Positions 39,408 to 47,928 of a DNA stretch of 64,000 nucleotides are shown one piece after another (positions within the stretch are counted from its first letter, which is position 1; the number at the start of each line of letters is the position of its first letter). The position numbers and the translations under genes were made by a program. The notes beneath the pieces are model-generated. The model searched no databases. It worked only from the letters and a program-made list of their open reading frames with translations, and was not told the DNA's origin. The DNA is from Hydrogenibacillus schlegelii (GTDB taxonomy: Bacteria > Bacillota > Bacilli > Thermicanales > DSM-22653): positions 1-64,000 of the forward strand of contig NZ_JXBB01000001.1 of assembly GCF_001653195.1 (NCBI RefSeq). The letters run 5' to 3'.

Positions 39408-40649
39408 TCACCGGCGGCGTTCGCCCCGACAAGAGGCTCCGGCGGGACTCCCCATTCCGGCGCGAAGCTCGGCCAGCGAATAAAACGTCCCGCGCCAGGT
39501 GATCCCGCCGCGCCAGGCGGTCAAAACGACCGCCCGGAGAAAGATCGCATTGAACCCGAGCGCCGTAAGCGGTACGAAGGGGACGTCTTTCAAGACCTCC
39601 GACCAGCGCTCCGCCGAAAGCGGAGCCACGACGCGAACGTACAGGGCGATCATTGCCGCGAGGGAAAAGGCATACCCTGCCCGGGCCCATCCTTCTGTGA
39701 TCCATACGGCGACGAAGGGCCAGAGAAAAAAGAGCGCCTGGCCCAAGAGGGCCGCCGCGGCGAACGCGTACCGGTAGCCGACGCCGGCCAGCGCGTTTTT
39801 TTCCAGCCCGATCGCGGCGGCCCGAAGCGACGGATACCACTCGACGGAAAGAAGGGCCGCGCCGCCGGCGAACGCCTGACGGAACCCCGCCGCCCTGAGG
39901 CGCCGGCCGAGGGCAAGATCGTCGTCGGGCCGAAGGGCGATCGCCGCATGGCCGCCGACGGCTTCATAAGCGCTTCGGCGAACGAGATTGAACGCCCCGA
40001 CGCCGGCTCCGCGATGCTTCCGTTCCGGATCGCCGGCCCACCACAGCCGCTCGAGAATCATAAATGAAAACATAAAATAGCGGCTGAAACGCCGCACCGC
40101 CCCCCGGCGAGCGACGAGCCGCGGGGTGAGCGCCAGATGGTCGAGGCGCCGGGCGCGCATGAAACGAACGGCCGTCCGGAGCGCCTCCTCCTGAAAATGC
40201 ACGTCGGCATCGGTAAAGAGGAGGAGCGAGCCTCGGGCCTCCGCCGCCCCCCGGGCGAGGGCGTGGTTTTTCCCCAGCCAGCCGGGCGGAAGCGCGTCGA
40301 TGCGGATGAGGCGCACCGGCGGCGCGGCCGCCCCAAGCGCCGCGGCCACCGCCGCGGCCACGGCGCTTGTCCCGTCGGTCGACCGATCGTCGACGACGAT
40401 CACCTCGTACGCCGGATACGCCTGCCCAAGAAGCGTCGGAAGCGCCCGCCGAAGCGTCTCCGCTTCGTTCCGGGCGGCAACGACGACGGAGACGAACGGA
40501 AGCTCCGGATCCGGTGCGTCGCCCGTCTGCCTCCCGTCGCCGGCCTCACGCTCACAGGAGGGAAACAGGTGGGGAAAGCGTCGCCGTCCCCGCCATCCGT
40601 CCCAGAGGACGAACGTCCAGAAGGCGGCGACCAAAGCGGCAAGAAGCAT
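39408..40649 (-). CDS. GT2 membrane glycosyltransferase
   Basis: A 413-residue family 2 glycosyltransferase. It has an N-terminal membrane helix and the GT-A domain with VSVVVAARNEAETLRRALPTLL, the metal motif TDADVHF and a later DDDLALGRR. Two or three C-terminal membrane helices follow from about residue 290. The layout resembles CrtQ/HpnB-type enzymes acting on lipid or carotenoid acceptors. The acceptor is not known. The ATG at 40649 follows AAAGGAG. It stands alone between rtcB and a region with a possible ligase remnant. Confidence 0.85.
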   Translation of the reverse strand: MLLAALVAAFWTFVLWDGWRGRRRFPHLFPSCEREAGDGRQTGDAPDPELPFVSVVVAARNEAETLRRALPTLLGQAYPAYEVIVVDDRSTDGTSAVAAAVAAALGAAAPPVRLIRIDALPPGWLGKNHALARGAAEARGSLLLFTDADVHFQEEALRTAVRFMRARRLDHLALTPRLVARRGAVRRFSRYFMFSFMILERLWWAGDPERKHRGAGVGAFNLVRRSAYEAVGGHAAIALRPDDDLALGRRLRAAGFRQAFAGGAALLSVEWYPSLRAAAIGLEKNALAGVGYRYAFAAAALLGQALFFLWPFVAVWITEGWARAGYAFSLAAMIALYVRVVAPLSAERWSEVLKDVPFVPLTALGFNAIFLRAVVLTAWRGGITWRGTFYSLAELRAGMGSPAGASCRGERRR

Positions 40650-40789
40650 CCCGCACTCCTTTCTCTGTTGGGCCGGCCCGCATCGCCGAAGCCGACCGCG
40701 TCGTTCGGTCGGCCCACCTCTCCGGGCCGGTTCTTTTCGTTCCAACGGTTCGGTCGATCCGGGCCAGGGGACGTCGGCGCCTCGAGCCG

Positions 40790-42052
40790 TCAGTCTTTAT
40801 ACGGATCCCTCACATCCGGCCCCGCCATGACGACGACGATCGGCCGAAGCGTATGCAGGATTTCGATCGTATCGCCCTGGGCGGCCAGGACGTCCGAAAG
40901 CCGGCGGTACACCTGCGGCGCTTCGTCGACGTCGCCGCCGCGAAGGAGGATGCCCCGCTCTTTGAGCCAGCTTTCCATCATCGGCCGGGTGATCTTTCCG
41001 GATACGGCTTTTCGGCGCTTCCCGCCCGGCCGGCCCCGGGCTTCGGTCCGGCTCATCAACCGGCCGGCGCCGTGTACCGTCGAAAAAAGCGCCTGCTCCT
41101 GCAGCCGCCGCACCATCGGATCGTCCGTCACCTTTCCTTGGGCGATGACGGCGATGTCGCCCATGCTCCCGCCGATAAAGCTGAGCTGCCCCGGAAAGGC
41201 CGGCGTCGCGCCTTTCCGCACCACGATGAGCTCCCGGCCGCCGTGGATTTCCTTCCAGGCGAAGTTGTGGTGGTTGTGGACAAGCTGGACCTCCCGAGCG
41301 CCGAGAAGCGAGACGACCTTGCGGGCCACCCACTCCCGGCCGGCATAGGCGTAAGCGCCGGCGAGGTGCATGAGCGCCCAGTAGCGCTCGCCGAGGTCGC
41401 TCCCCAGGTCGAGAAGCGCTTCCGTCTCCCGGACCCGCTCCCCCCAGCGGGCGCCGCTCGCGAGCGCCATGAAGCCGGAGGCGATGGCAAAGCCCAGGCC
41501 GCGGGAACCGAAGTGGACGCCGACCCAGACCCGGTCTTCTTCGTCGGCAAAAAGATCGACGTAGTGGTTGCCGCCGCCGACCGTGCCGAGCTGTTCCCGC
41601 GCCTTTTCCCTGAGGGCTTCTCGGGCGCTCCGGTCGGCCGGAATGGCGTCCCAGGCCGGATCGGAAAAAAGCGGATGATCGACCGGCGCATCAGGCGCCC
41701 GGTTCGTCCGCCCGAGCCCGAAGGAGATCGTTTCGGCGATCGTATCGGCGATCTCATCGAGATGCGGCGCGATGGACGGAAGCGCAAGATCCGTCCGGAT
41801 CGCCGCGTTGCCGCAGGCGATGTCGAACCCGACGCCGGCCACCGACACCTTGCCGTCGTAGGCGGCGACGCCGCCGATCGGCATGATGTAGCCGAGGTGC
41901 CCGTCGGCCATGAGGGCGGCCCGTTCGGCCCGGGCGGCGACGTCGCGGAATTGTTCGAGCGTCGCCTCGTCATGGCGCCCGAAGACGACGGCATTCGCCC
42001 GGACCGTCCGAACAAGCGCCTCCCCCGCCGCACCGTTCGTCACTGCCGGCAT
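40790..42052 (-). CDS. rtcB: RNA-splicing ligase RtcB
   Basis: A 420-residue RtcB. Mn-binding and catalytic motifs are present: ADGHLGYIMPIGGVAAYDG, GVGFDIACG (metal Cys), GTVGGGNHYVDL, HNHHNFAW, and the guanylylated-His region STVHGAGRLMSR. It joins 2',3'-cyclic phosphate and 5'-hydroxyl RNA ends, in tRNA repair or mRNA processing. No archease partner is seen. It lies directly downstream of two tRNA genes on the same strand, separated by their terminator. The ATG at 42052 follows AAGGAGGG. Confidence 0.94.
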   Translation of the reverse strand: MPAVTNGAAGEALVRTVRANAVVFGRHDEATLEQFRDVAARAERAALMADGHLGYIMPIGGVAAYDGKVSVAGVGFDIACGNAAIRTDLALPSIAPHLDEIADTIAETISFGLGRTNRAPDAPVDHPLFSDPAWDAIPADRSAREALREKAREQLGTVGGGNHYVDLFADEEDRVWVGVHFGSRGLGFAIASGFMALASGARWGERVRETEALLDLGSDLGERYWALMHLAGAYAYAGREWVARKVVSLLGAREVQLVHNHHNFAWKEIHGGRELIVVRKGATPAFPGQLSFIGGSMGDIAVIAQGKVTDDPMVRRLQEQALFSTVHGAGRLMSRTEARGRPGGKRRKAVSGKITRPMMESWLKERGILLRGGDVDEAPQVYRRLSDVLAAQGDTIEILHTLRPIVVVMAGPDVRDPYKD

Positions 42053-42132
42053 GGGCGTCCCTCCTTCCGCCTGACAAACTTCAAAACGTGGGTCGAAGCC
42101 AGACGTTCATGAACTGATGGTCGAAGATACGA

Positions 42133-42156
42133 GAAAAGCGCGGGTCATCCCCGCGC
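42133..42156 (-). terminator. Terminator of the tRNA-Leu/tRNA-Val unit
   Basis: On the minus strand GCGCGGG and CCCGCGC form a 7-bp stem with a 5-base loop, followed by TTTTCTC. It lies 17 bases after the CCA end of tRNA-Val and before rtcB. Confidence 0.82.
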
Positions 42157-42172
42157 CGTAATTGCGTATGTA

Positions 42173-42249
<77 letters not shown>

Positions 42250-42252
42250 ACA

Positions 42253-42337
42253 TGGTGCGGTGGGCGAGACTCGAACTCGCACGCCTTTCGGCACTACCCC
42301 CTCAAGATAGCGTGTCTGCCAATTCCACCACCACCGC
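42253..42337 (-). tRNA. tRNA-Leu (anticodon GAG)
   Basis: An 85-base class II tRNA: acceptor GCGGTGG, D-arm GTGGAATTGGCAGACAC, anticodon loop TTGAGGG giving GAG, a long variable arm with TGCCGAAAGGCG, a GTTCGAGTC T-loop and an encoded CCA. It is preceded by the promoter at 42376-42404. Confidence 0.95.
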
Positions 42338-42375
42338 ATCGGCTGCCCGACCTTCCGTCGAGCGAGACGCATTTT

Positions 42376-42404
42376 ATCCTAGCGTCTCCTGTTGCTTTTG
42401 TCAA
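42376..42404 (-). promoter_or_regulatory. Promoter of tRNA-Leu/tRNA-Val
   Basis: Minus strand TTGACA (perfect), 17 bases, TAGGAT. The start would be ~30 bases before tRNA-Leu. Confidence 0.85.
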
Positions 42405-42497
42405 GCCCTCAGCATCGGGTAAGTTTTTCATTTCCGTTTTTCGCTTCCGGTGCCGAGAAGCCGCGCCGATCAAGCAGGCGGAAGAAATAAAACCGAA

Positions 42498-42573
42498 TGG
42501 TCGGAACGGCGGGACTTGAACCCGCGACCTCACCCACCCCAAGGGTGCGCGCTACCATCTGCGCTACGTCCCG
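42498..42573 (-). tRNA. tRNA-Pro (anticodon GGG)
   Basis: A 76-base cloverleaf: acceptor CGGGACG, D-arm GCGCAGATGGTAGCGC, anticodon arm CACCC-TTGGGGT-GGGTG, T-arm with GGTTCAAGTCC and an encoded CCA. It is transcribed separately from its own promoter, and the Leu/Val promoter follows 94 bases later. Confidence 0.95.
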
Positions 42574-42604
42574 ACGGCATCAGGTCGGTGCAGCGACAAG
42601 CTTA

Positions 42605-42633
42605 AGTATACCTCCCCGGGCGGAGGACGTCAA
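42605..42633 (-). promoter_or_regulatory. Promoter of tRNA-Pro
   Basis: Minus strand TTGACG, 17 bases, TATACT, ~30 bases before the tRNA. Confidence 0.85.
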
Positions 42634-42731
42634 GACGATATTGATATATTTATTGCGCTATCTTGGATGTGCCGGCCGATGGGGCGGTCGATGCGCCGGG
42701 CCAATGCTCCCATCGATGCGCCGGCGGTCGG

Positions 42732-43289
42732 TCAGCGTTCGGCATCGGCGATGCCGGACGGCGCAATCCGGCTTCGGCCGATGAGCCGCGCCACTCCTGC
42801 GCGGGTGGCCGTCGTCAGACGGACGTCGAGAGCGGCGCCGAAAGCGTTGAGCCATCCCCCCTCGCCCATGACCGGCGCTTCGGAGCCTGCGGCCGCTTCG
42901 GAAGACGCGTCCATCCCCCTGCGCTCCGAATCCCCGGAGCGAAAAGCGCCGCCCGCGCGGCGGGCGGCGGGCTCGTTCGATCCCGCGGCCTCTCCCGCCG
43001 ACCGAGCGTCGGACCGGTCGGCGGTCGGTTCGGCCCCGTAATCCTTGGGCTCGCCGAAGATGGGACGGCCGTCTTCCACCCGCAGGATCACCCGTTTCCG
43101 TCCGGTCGGCGGCTCCCCGCTATTTCCCGGCGGAGCGGAATCAGACGGCAGGGCGGTGGGGCGGGAAGGGGAATTTCCCGCCCCCGGTGCCGGCGTTGCG
43201 ACGGCCATCATGCCGAGCACCGCGCCGAAGGCGATGAGCCCGAAGGCGGCCAGAATTCGGCCGGCGGCCCGCCGAACCGCGCCGCTCAT
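42732..43289 (-). CDS. YqxA-like (DUF3679-type) protein after spoIIP
   Basis: A 185-residue protein with one N-terminal membrane helix (about 9-31, ILAAFGLIAFGAVLGMMAVA) and a low-complexity Ala/Gly/Ser/Arg-rich outside part. Its ATG overlaps the spoIIP stop (ATGA). In Bacillus the gene order is gpr-spoIIP-yqxA-lepA, and YqxA also starts with a helix ending GVLLGM. The assignment rests mainly on position and the helix. Unlike Bacillus, no lepA follows; the tRNA genes do. Confidence 0.6.
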   Translation of the reverse strand: MSGAVRRAAGRILAAFGLIAFGAVLGMMAVATPAPGAGNSPSRPTALPSDSAPPGNSGEPPTGRKRVILRVEDGRPIFGEPKDYGAEPTADRSDARSAGEAAGSNEPAARRAGGAFRSGDSERRGMDASSEAAAGSEAPVMGEGGWLNAFGAALDVRLTTATRAGVARLIGRSRIAPSGIADAER

Positions 43290-44668
43290 CGCGTTTCCCC
43301 TCCGCCGGCAAGGGGATCCGGTGGCGCGGACACCGGCTGCGCCTCGAGAATGTATTCGGCGACGACTTCCGCCAGCACGCGGGCCGAACGAATCGCCTCT
43401 TCCGGCGTGTTTTCCTGGCCTCCGATCTCGACCGTGAGGGCGTTTTCCGCCAGCGACTGGTTGTATTCGCCGTTGTACCAGCGATTTTTTTCATGCACGA
43501 TCATCGGACGGACGAGGCCCGGTTTTTTGGCCTCCAGGCGCCGCGCCAACGCTTCCGCAAGGGCTTTGTTCTTCTCCCAGTGGGGGTTGCCCTTGCCGAT
43601 GACGAACAGGATGCGGGCGAACGTCGTCCCGTCGATCGTCGCCGTCGTCGCCTTGCGCGGCATGGCATCCCGATGCAGATCGAACAGGTAGCGAATGTCC
43701 GGATGTTGGGCCATCGCGGCGAGGGCGACCGTTTTCGATTTATCATAGGAGGCCCTGTATGGCAGACCGTCTTTTTGCAGAAGCGCGTAGATGTCGGTCG
43801 TTTCGTGATAGACGGGGATGCCGGCCGCCTCCAGGGCTTCGGCAAACGCCCGGCCGACGGCGGTGATGTTCATCTCCGCGTCCATGGCGTCTTTTCGACC
43901 TTTCGCTTCGGTGACGGAAAGCCACGACTCCCGATTGTGGGTGTGATAGACGTAGACCGACGGCCGCGCGGAAAAAAGGAGCGGCCGCGCGCTCATCCGG
44001 GGCGCCTCCGGCGGCAGCGCGCCGGACAGAAGGACCGGCCGCGCCGCTTCCGGCCGTTCGGCGGGAAGGCGCCCCGCCGCGGTGTATGGGATGTCGGCGG
44101 AAGAAGAACCCGACCCCTTCGCGGAGGGGGCGGCAGCCGTAGCGACGGGAGCCGGAGCGGCCCCGCCAGGCGACCCCGAACCTCCTTCCGGCGACCGGGC
44201 GCCGGATTCGTCCGGCAGGCGTTCGGCGCTCCCCGGGACCTGTGCGGGAAGCGGCGGCCATCCCCCCGTCTCTGCCGAACGCCCTCCCGGCTTCGGCGAA
44301 GCCGGCGCGCCGGCGCGGGAAGCGGCATCACCGGCGACGGAGAAATAAGCCAGAAGCCGGGAGACGAGCCAGAACCGCTCCGGATCCTTTGCGTCCGGAG
44401 CCGACGCCAACCCGGCCGTCGGGGCGACAGGGTTAACCCGAGCCGGAACCAGGGTCGATTCGACTTGCCGCATCAGGGCTTGTCCGCTCTCCTTAAGAGC
44501 GCGCTCGAGGGCGCGCCCGGCGTCGCGCAGAGCTTGTCCGGTGCCAATCGGACCGAAGCCGGCGGGATCGCGTTCTCCGCGTTCGGCGATGATTTTGGCG
44601 CTTAAGAGGACGACGAGGAGCATGAGGAGCGCGGCCCAAAACGGTGGCGTGGTCAGACGGCGCGACAT
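43286..44668 (-). CDS. spoIIP: Stage II sporulation protein P
   Basis: A 460-residue protein with an N-terminal membrane helix (about 10-28) and a long Ala/Pro/Ser-rich linker to about residue 235. The SpoIIP amidase/endopeptidase domain then follows, with HTHNRESW, YLFDLHRDAMPR and the catalytic-Glu region LTVEIGGQENT. With SpoIID and SpoIIM it degrades septal peptidoglycan during engulfment. The linker is longer than in Bacillus. It lies 129 bases after gpr and overlaps the yqxA-like gene. Confidence 0.93.
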   Translation of the reverse strand: MSRRLTTPPFWAALLMLLVVLLSAKIIAERGERDPAGFGPIGTGQALRDAGRALERALKESGQALMRQVESTLVPARVNPVAPTAGLASAPDAKDPERFWLVSRLLAYFSVAGDAASRAGAPASPKPGGRSAETGGWPPLPAQVPGSAERLPDESGARSPEGGSGSPGGAAPAPVATAAAPSAKGSGSSSADIPYTAAGRLPAERPEAARPVLLSGALPPEAPRMSARPLLFSARPSVYVYHTHNRESWLSVTEAKGRKDAMDAEMNITAVGRAFAEALEAAGIPVYHETTDIYALLQKDGLPYRASYDKSKTVALAAMAQHPDIRYLFDLHRDAMPRKATTATIDGTTFARILFVIGKGNPHWEKNKALAEALARRLEAKKPGLVRPMIVHEKNRWYNGEYNQSLAENALTVEIGGQENTPEEAIRSARVLAEVVAEYILEAQPVSAPPDPLAGGGETR

Positions 44669-44797
44669 CGGCGTTCCCTCCCTGCCTCTACGCTATGACC
44701 GGCAGCAGGGAAGTAGAACCGAACCTGAACGTCTGGCCCAATCTCCCGTTCCGCCCGTTCGCCGAGTTTGCCGGACGAACCGCAACCCGCCCGGCCT

Positions 44798-45967
44798 TCA
44801 GTGGGTGAAGTGCGCGACGTTTTCCCGGTCGATTCGTCCGTGAAGCGCCCGGTTCAGGCCGGCGGCGAGAAACTGACCGAGGTCGTCGATGTACGCGTCC
44901 ACCTCTTTCGGCGTGACGATCCAGTTCATGCCGAGAGGCTCGAGCACTTCCCGAAGCAACGCCTGTTTTTCTTCCTCGGTCAGCGTGCCGAGAAGGCCGA
45001 AGAACACCTTTCGGGCCGGCTCCGGAGGAAGATCCGCCTCGGTGAACCGGGGCGGCCGGTCGTACGGGGGCGCCCCCGGCGGCACAAGCCTCTCCCGGGC
45101 TTTCGGTTGCGACGCCTCGTGAAGCTGCCGACCGAGATGCTTGATCAAAAGATCGATCGCCTCGCCGGCGATCGTCGACGCTTCGACGACCGTCGGCACG
45201 CCGATCGCGATCACCGGCACGCCGAGGGTTTCCCGGGTAAGGGGCCGGCGCTTGTTTCCGATTCCGGAGCCGGGCTGGATGCCGGCGTCACTCATCTGCA
45301 CCGTCGTGTACAGCCGGGCGAGCGAACGGGCGGCCAGGGCATCGACGACGATGACCGCCGCGACGCCGATGGCGCCGACGACCGCCGCGACGATGTCTCC
45401 CGTCTCGACTCCCGTCGTCCCCATCACGCCCGGGGCGAGGGCGGCGACGGAGCGCACGCCGTCTTCCACAAGACCCGGCTCGTGTTGAAACAAATGCCGC
45501 GTCACCCGCACCCGTTCGGCGACGACGGGCCCGAGGGCATCCGGCGTGACCTGCCGGTTGCCAAGGCCGACGACGAGCACCGGATCCTCGTCCCCGAGGC
45601 CGATCTCTTTGAAAAACCGGGCCAGCCCCCGGCTGAAGAGATCCGCCGCTTCGCTCCGGTACGCCGCCTCTCCGGTGAGAAGCTCGGGCAGCTCAAAGGT
45701 GACGTACTTTCCCACCGGCTTCCCGAGGGCCTGGGCGGCCGCATCGCTTACGATCTCCAGGCGGACGACCCGCATCCGGCCGCCGAACGCCTCCTCGGTC
45801 TCCTTGCGGAGGCCCGCCTCGACGTCCGGCGCCGCCGCCTTCGGCGCCGTCTCGGCGCCCACCGCGCCCGCCCGGCCGAACAGCGCCTCATGGGCCTCCA
45901 GCGCGAGGTCCGTCCGTCCGTAAGCCGGCACGACCCCCGCCGCATCCGACCGATCGCTTTGCCGCAC
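44798..45967 (-). CDS. gpr: Germination protease GPR
   Basis: A 389-residue member of peptidase family A25. N-terminal TDLALEAHE matches the propeptide cleavage region. VVGLGNRQVTPDALGP, APGVMGTTGVETGD and DALAARSLARLYTTVQMSDAGIQPGSG are the core blocks. It degrades small acid-soluble spore proteins at germination. The GTG at 45967 has AAAGGGG 8 bases upstream. A sigma-G-like promoter lies 65 bases upstream. The gene is divergent from rpsT, as in many spore formers. Confidence 0.94.
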   Translation of the reverse strand: MRQSDRSDAAGVVPAYGRTDLALEAHEALFGRAGAVGAETAPKAAAPDVEAGLRKETEEAFGGRMRVVRLEIVSDAAAQALGKPVGKYVTFELPELLTGEAAYRSEAADLFSRGLARFFKEIGLGDEDPVLVVGLGNRQVTPDALGPVVAERVRVTRHLFQHEPGLVEDGVRSVAALAPGVMGTTGVETGDIVAAVVGAIGVAAVIVVDALAARSLARLYTTVQMSDAGIQPGSGIGNKRRPLTRETLGVPVIAIGVPTVVEASTIAGEAIDLLIKHLGRQLHEASQPKARERLVPPGAPPYDRPPRFTEADLPPEPARKVFFGLLGTLTEEEKQALLREVLEPLGMNWIVTPKEVDAYIDDLGQFLAAGLNRALHGRIDRENVAHFTH

Positions 45968-46031
45968 CCTTCGCGCCCCTTTCCGTCGCTTGAAGGTTCC
46001 GCTGAAGGTCCCTTTTGGCTCCGTCAGGCGT

Positions 46032-46060
46032 TAGTCTGTCGAGCGGACGACGTTTCATGC
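46032..46060 (-). promoter_or_regulatory. Sigma-G-like promoter of gpr
   Basis: Minus strand GCATG, 17 bases, CAGACTA, against the sigma-G/F consensus GHATR and CATWHTA (one mismatch). The position and the known forespore expression of gpr agree. Confidence 0.6.
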
Positions 46061-46073
46061 CCCTTTCGATCCG

Positions 46074-46102
46074 TTGCAGAAAAACCCATATCATGATAGA
46101 AT
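46074..46102 (+). promoter_or_regulatory. Sigma-A promoter of rpsT
   Basis: TTGCAG, 17 bases, TAGAAT. The leader to the ATG at 46184 is ~75 bases, within which S20 autoregulation could act; no specific site is recognised. Confidence 0.7.
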
Positions 46103-46183
46103 GACGGGTGTTGTCTCGCACGCGGGACACAGGCCGCCGGGTGCCCGGCGGCCGTCCGGTCGGAAGAGGAGGTGAACACCCGC

Positions 46184-46495
46184 ATGGCCAACACCAAGTC
46201 GGCGATCAAACGGATCAAGAAAAACGAAAAGCGCCGGCTCCGGAACCTCGCCATCCGGAAAACGGTCCGCATTGCGGTCAAGCGCGTCGAGCGGGCCCTC
46301 AAAGGGCAGTCCGTCGAGGAAGCGCTGGCCCAGTACAACGAAGCGGCCAAGGCGCTGGAAAAGGCGGCGTCGAAAGGGGCCATCCACCGCAACAAGGCGG
46401 CGCGGAAAAAGTCGCGGCTGATGAAAAAAATCAACGAGCTGAAAAAGGCGCTGGCGGCCACCGGCGGTTCGGAAGGCGCGGAAAACAACGCGTAA
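46184..46495 (+). CDS. rpsT: Ribosomal protein S20
   Basis: A 103-residue, Lys/Arg-rich all-helical protein beginning MANTKSAIKRIKKNEKRRLR, as in all bacterial S20. It binds the 16S rRNA 5' domain. The ATG at 46184 follows AGGAGGTG; an earlier GTG four codons upstream lacks proper spacing. It has its own promoter and terminator. Its placement between holA and gpr is the common Bacillota order. Confidence 0.97.
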   Translation: MANTKSAIKRIKKNEKRRLRNLAIRKTVRIAVKRVERALKGQSVEEALAQYNEAAKALEKAASKGAIHRNKAARKKSRLMKKINELKKALAATGGSEGAENNA

Positions 46496-46531
46496 CCCGC
46501 TCCAACCCGGGCCAGACGGCGTCGGAAAGCC

Positions 46532-46566
46532 AAAAAAACGACCTCCTTCGAGGTCGTTTTTTTTTT
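46532..46566 (+). terminator. rpsT terminator
   Basis: AAAAAAACGACCTC, CTTC loop, GAGGTCG and ten T. The A-tract on the left makes it bidirectional for the convergent holA. Confidence 0.95.
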
Positions 46567-46643
46567 GGGGCTTCGACCCGGCGAAGCGGCACCCGGCGAA
46601 CCGCCGCGTCCGGTCGGCCGGATCCGGACCCACCGGCATCCGA

Positions 46644-47723
46644 TCATGCGGGGAGGAAAAACGCGAGCACCGCCCGCTCCACCGCCGACTCCCTCGGGAC
46701 GGCGCCCGTTTTCAGCCCCCGATCGATCCATGCCAGTTCGCGAAAAATCGCCGTTAGGCGTTCCGGGGCGACGCGGGCCGACCGGCGCCGGGCCATCTTC
46801 ACGGCGAACGGATGGACGCCGAGGGTCGCCGCCAGCGCCTCCGGGGCCTCGGCCGCCTCTCGAACGATGAGCATGAGCCGCACCTGCTGAAGCATGAGTC
46901 CGATCAGCCGGAGCGGCTCTTCGTCTCCCTTCAGCCGGGCGAGGATCGCCCGGGCCTGCGCTCCTTCTCCGGCCATGAGGGCGTCGATGAGCCGGAAGGC
47001 GTCGCCTTCGGGCGCTTCGCTCAAAAGCCACCCCTCCGCCTCCTCGTCCGGCGGCGCGCCGGTCGCCTCGGTGTAGAGGAGCCACTTTTCCAGCTCCAGA
47101 GTCGCCGCCGCCGGTTCCTCCGGCAGCCGGGCGACGAGCGCTTCGAGCCGCTCCGGCGGCAGCGAAAGGCCCCGGGCCCGGAGCGCCTCCTGCACCTGCC
47201 TCAGCCGTTCGTCCGCCGTCGGTGCCGACACCGTTTCGATCGTCCCCAGCGCTTTCAGCCGCTCGACGACCTTCAACCGACCGTCGAGGCCGTCGGCCGG
47301 CACCGTGAGGACGAGGGCCCGGCCGGCGAGCGGCGACCCTCCGCCGGTCGGCGCCGTTCCGGCTTCGCCCGACGCGGCCAGGTCGGCGAGAAACCGCTCG
47401 AGGCGCTCCCGCTCTCCTTCGGCGGCCTTTCCCCCCCGCCGACTGCCGCCCCGGGCCGTAAGAAAGTGCACCCGCCGCCCGACGACGACCGTCGGCCCGC
47501 CGAACAGCGTCCCCAGTTCGAACGCCTCCAGCGCCCGCTCGATCCCTTCCGCCTCGACGTCGACGGGAAGGACGGCCACCGTTGGATCGGCGTCCGGCGG
47601 AAGGAGCTTCTGAACGAGCGCCTGTTCCCGCTGCAAAAGCGCGCCTTCGTCGGCGCCGACAAGGACGTACACCGGCAGGCGTCCTCCGCCGGTCATCCCG
47701 CCTTGCCCTTTGCGGCGTCGCAT
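46644..47723 (-). CDS. holA: DNA polymerase III delta subunit
   Basis: A 359-residue HolA. The N-terminal RecD-like fold starts YVLVGADEGALLQREQALVQ, the middle contains the ALRARGLSLPPERLEALVARL block, and the C-terminal collar domain has ARAILARLKGDEEPLRLIGLMLQQVRLML and FRELAWIDRGLKTG. It opens the sliding clamp within the clamp loader. The start at 47723 has GAGGGG upstream. It is convergent with rpsT. Confidence 0.93.
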   Translation of the reverse strand: MRRRKGQGGMTGGGRLPVYVLVGADEGALLQREQALVQKLLPPDADPTVAVLPVDVEAEGIERALEAFELGTLFGGPTVVVGRRVHFLTARGGSRRGGKAAEGERERLERFLADLAASGEAGTAPTGGGSPLAGRALVLTVPADGLDGRLKVVERLKALGTIETVSAPTADERLRQVQEALRARGLSLPPERLEALVARLPEEPAAATLELEKWLLYTEATGAPPDEEAEGWLLSEAPEGDAFRLIDALMAGEGAQARAILARLKGDEEPLRLIGLMLQQVRLMLIVREAAEAPEALAATLGVHPFAVKMARRRSARVAPERLTAIFRELAWIDRGLKTGAVPRESAVERAVLAFFLPA

Positions 47724-47762
47724 GTCGTCCCCTCCGCCGACATCTTAGCAGAAGGCCGGACA

Positions 47763-47791
47763 AAAGGAAAGCAGGCCGCGGGCCGGCCTGC
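47763..47791 (-). terminator. Terminator after the sigma/anti-sigma operon
   Basis: Minus strand GCAGGCC and GGCCTGC with a 7-base loop, followed by TTTCCTTTTG. It lies between the anti-sigma gene and holA. Confidence 0.75.
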
Positions 47792-47928
47792 CGACAACGC
47801 TTCACATCTATCTCAACGCTTAAAGGGCCCGGCCCGGGTCCGGCCTTCAAGCGGGAAGCGTTGTGCCGTCCATAGGGTATACCCGACGGCCATGGTTGGT
47901 GCATGAACGGCGGCGCCGCCGCTTGGGC

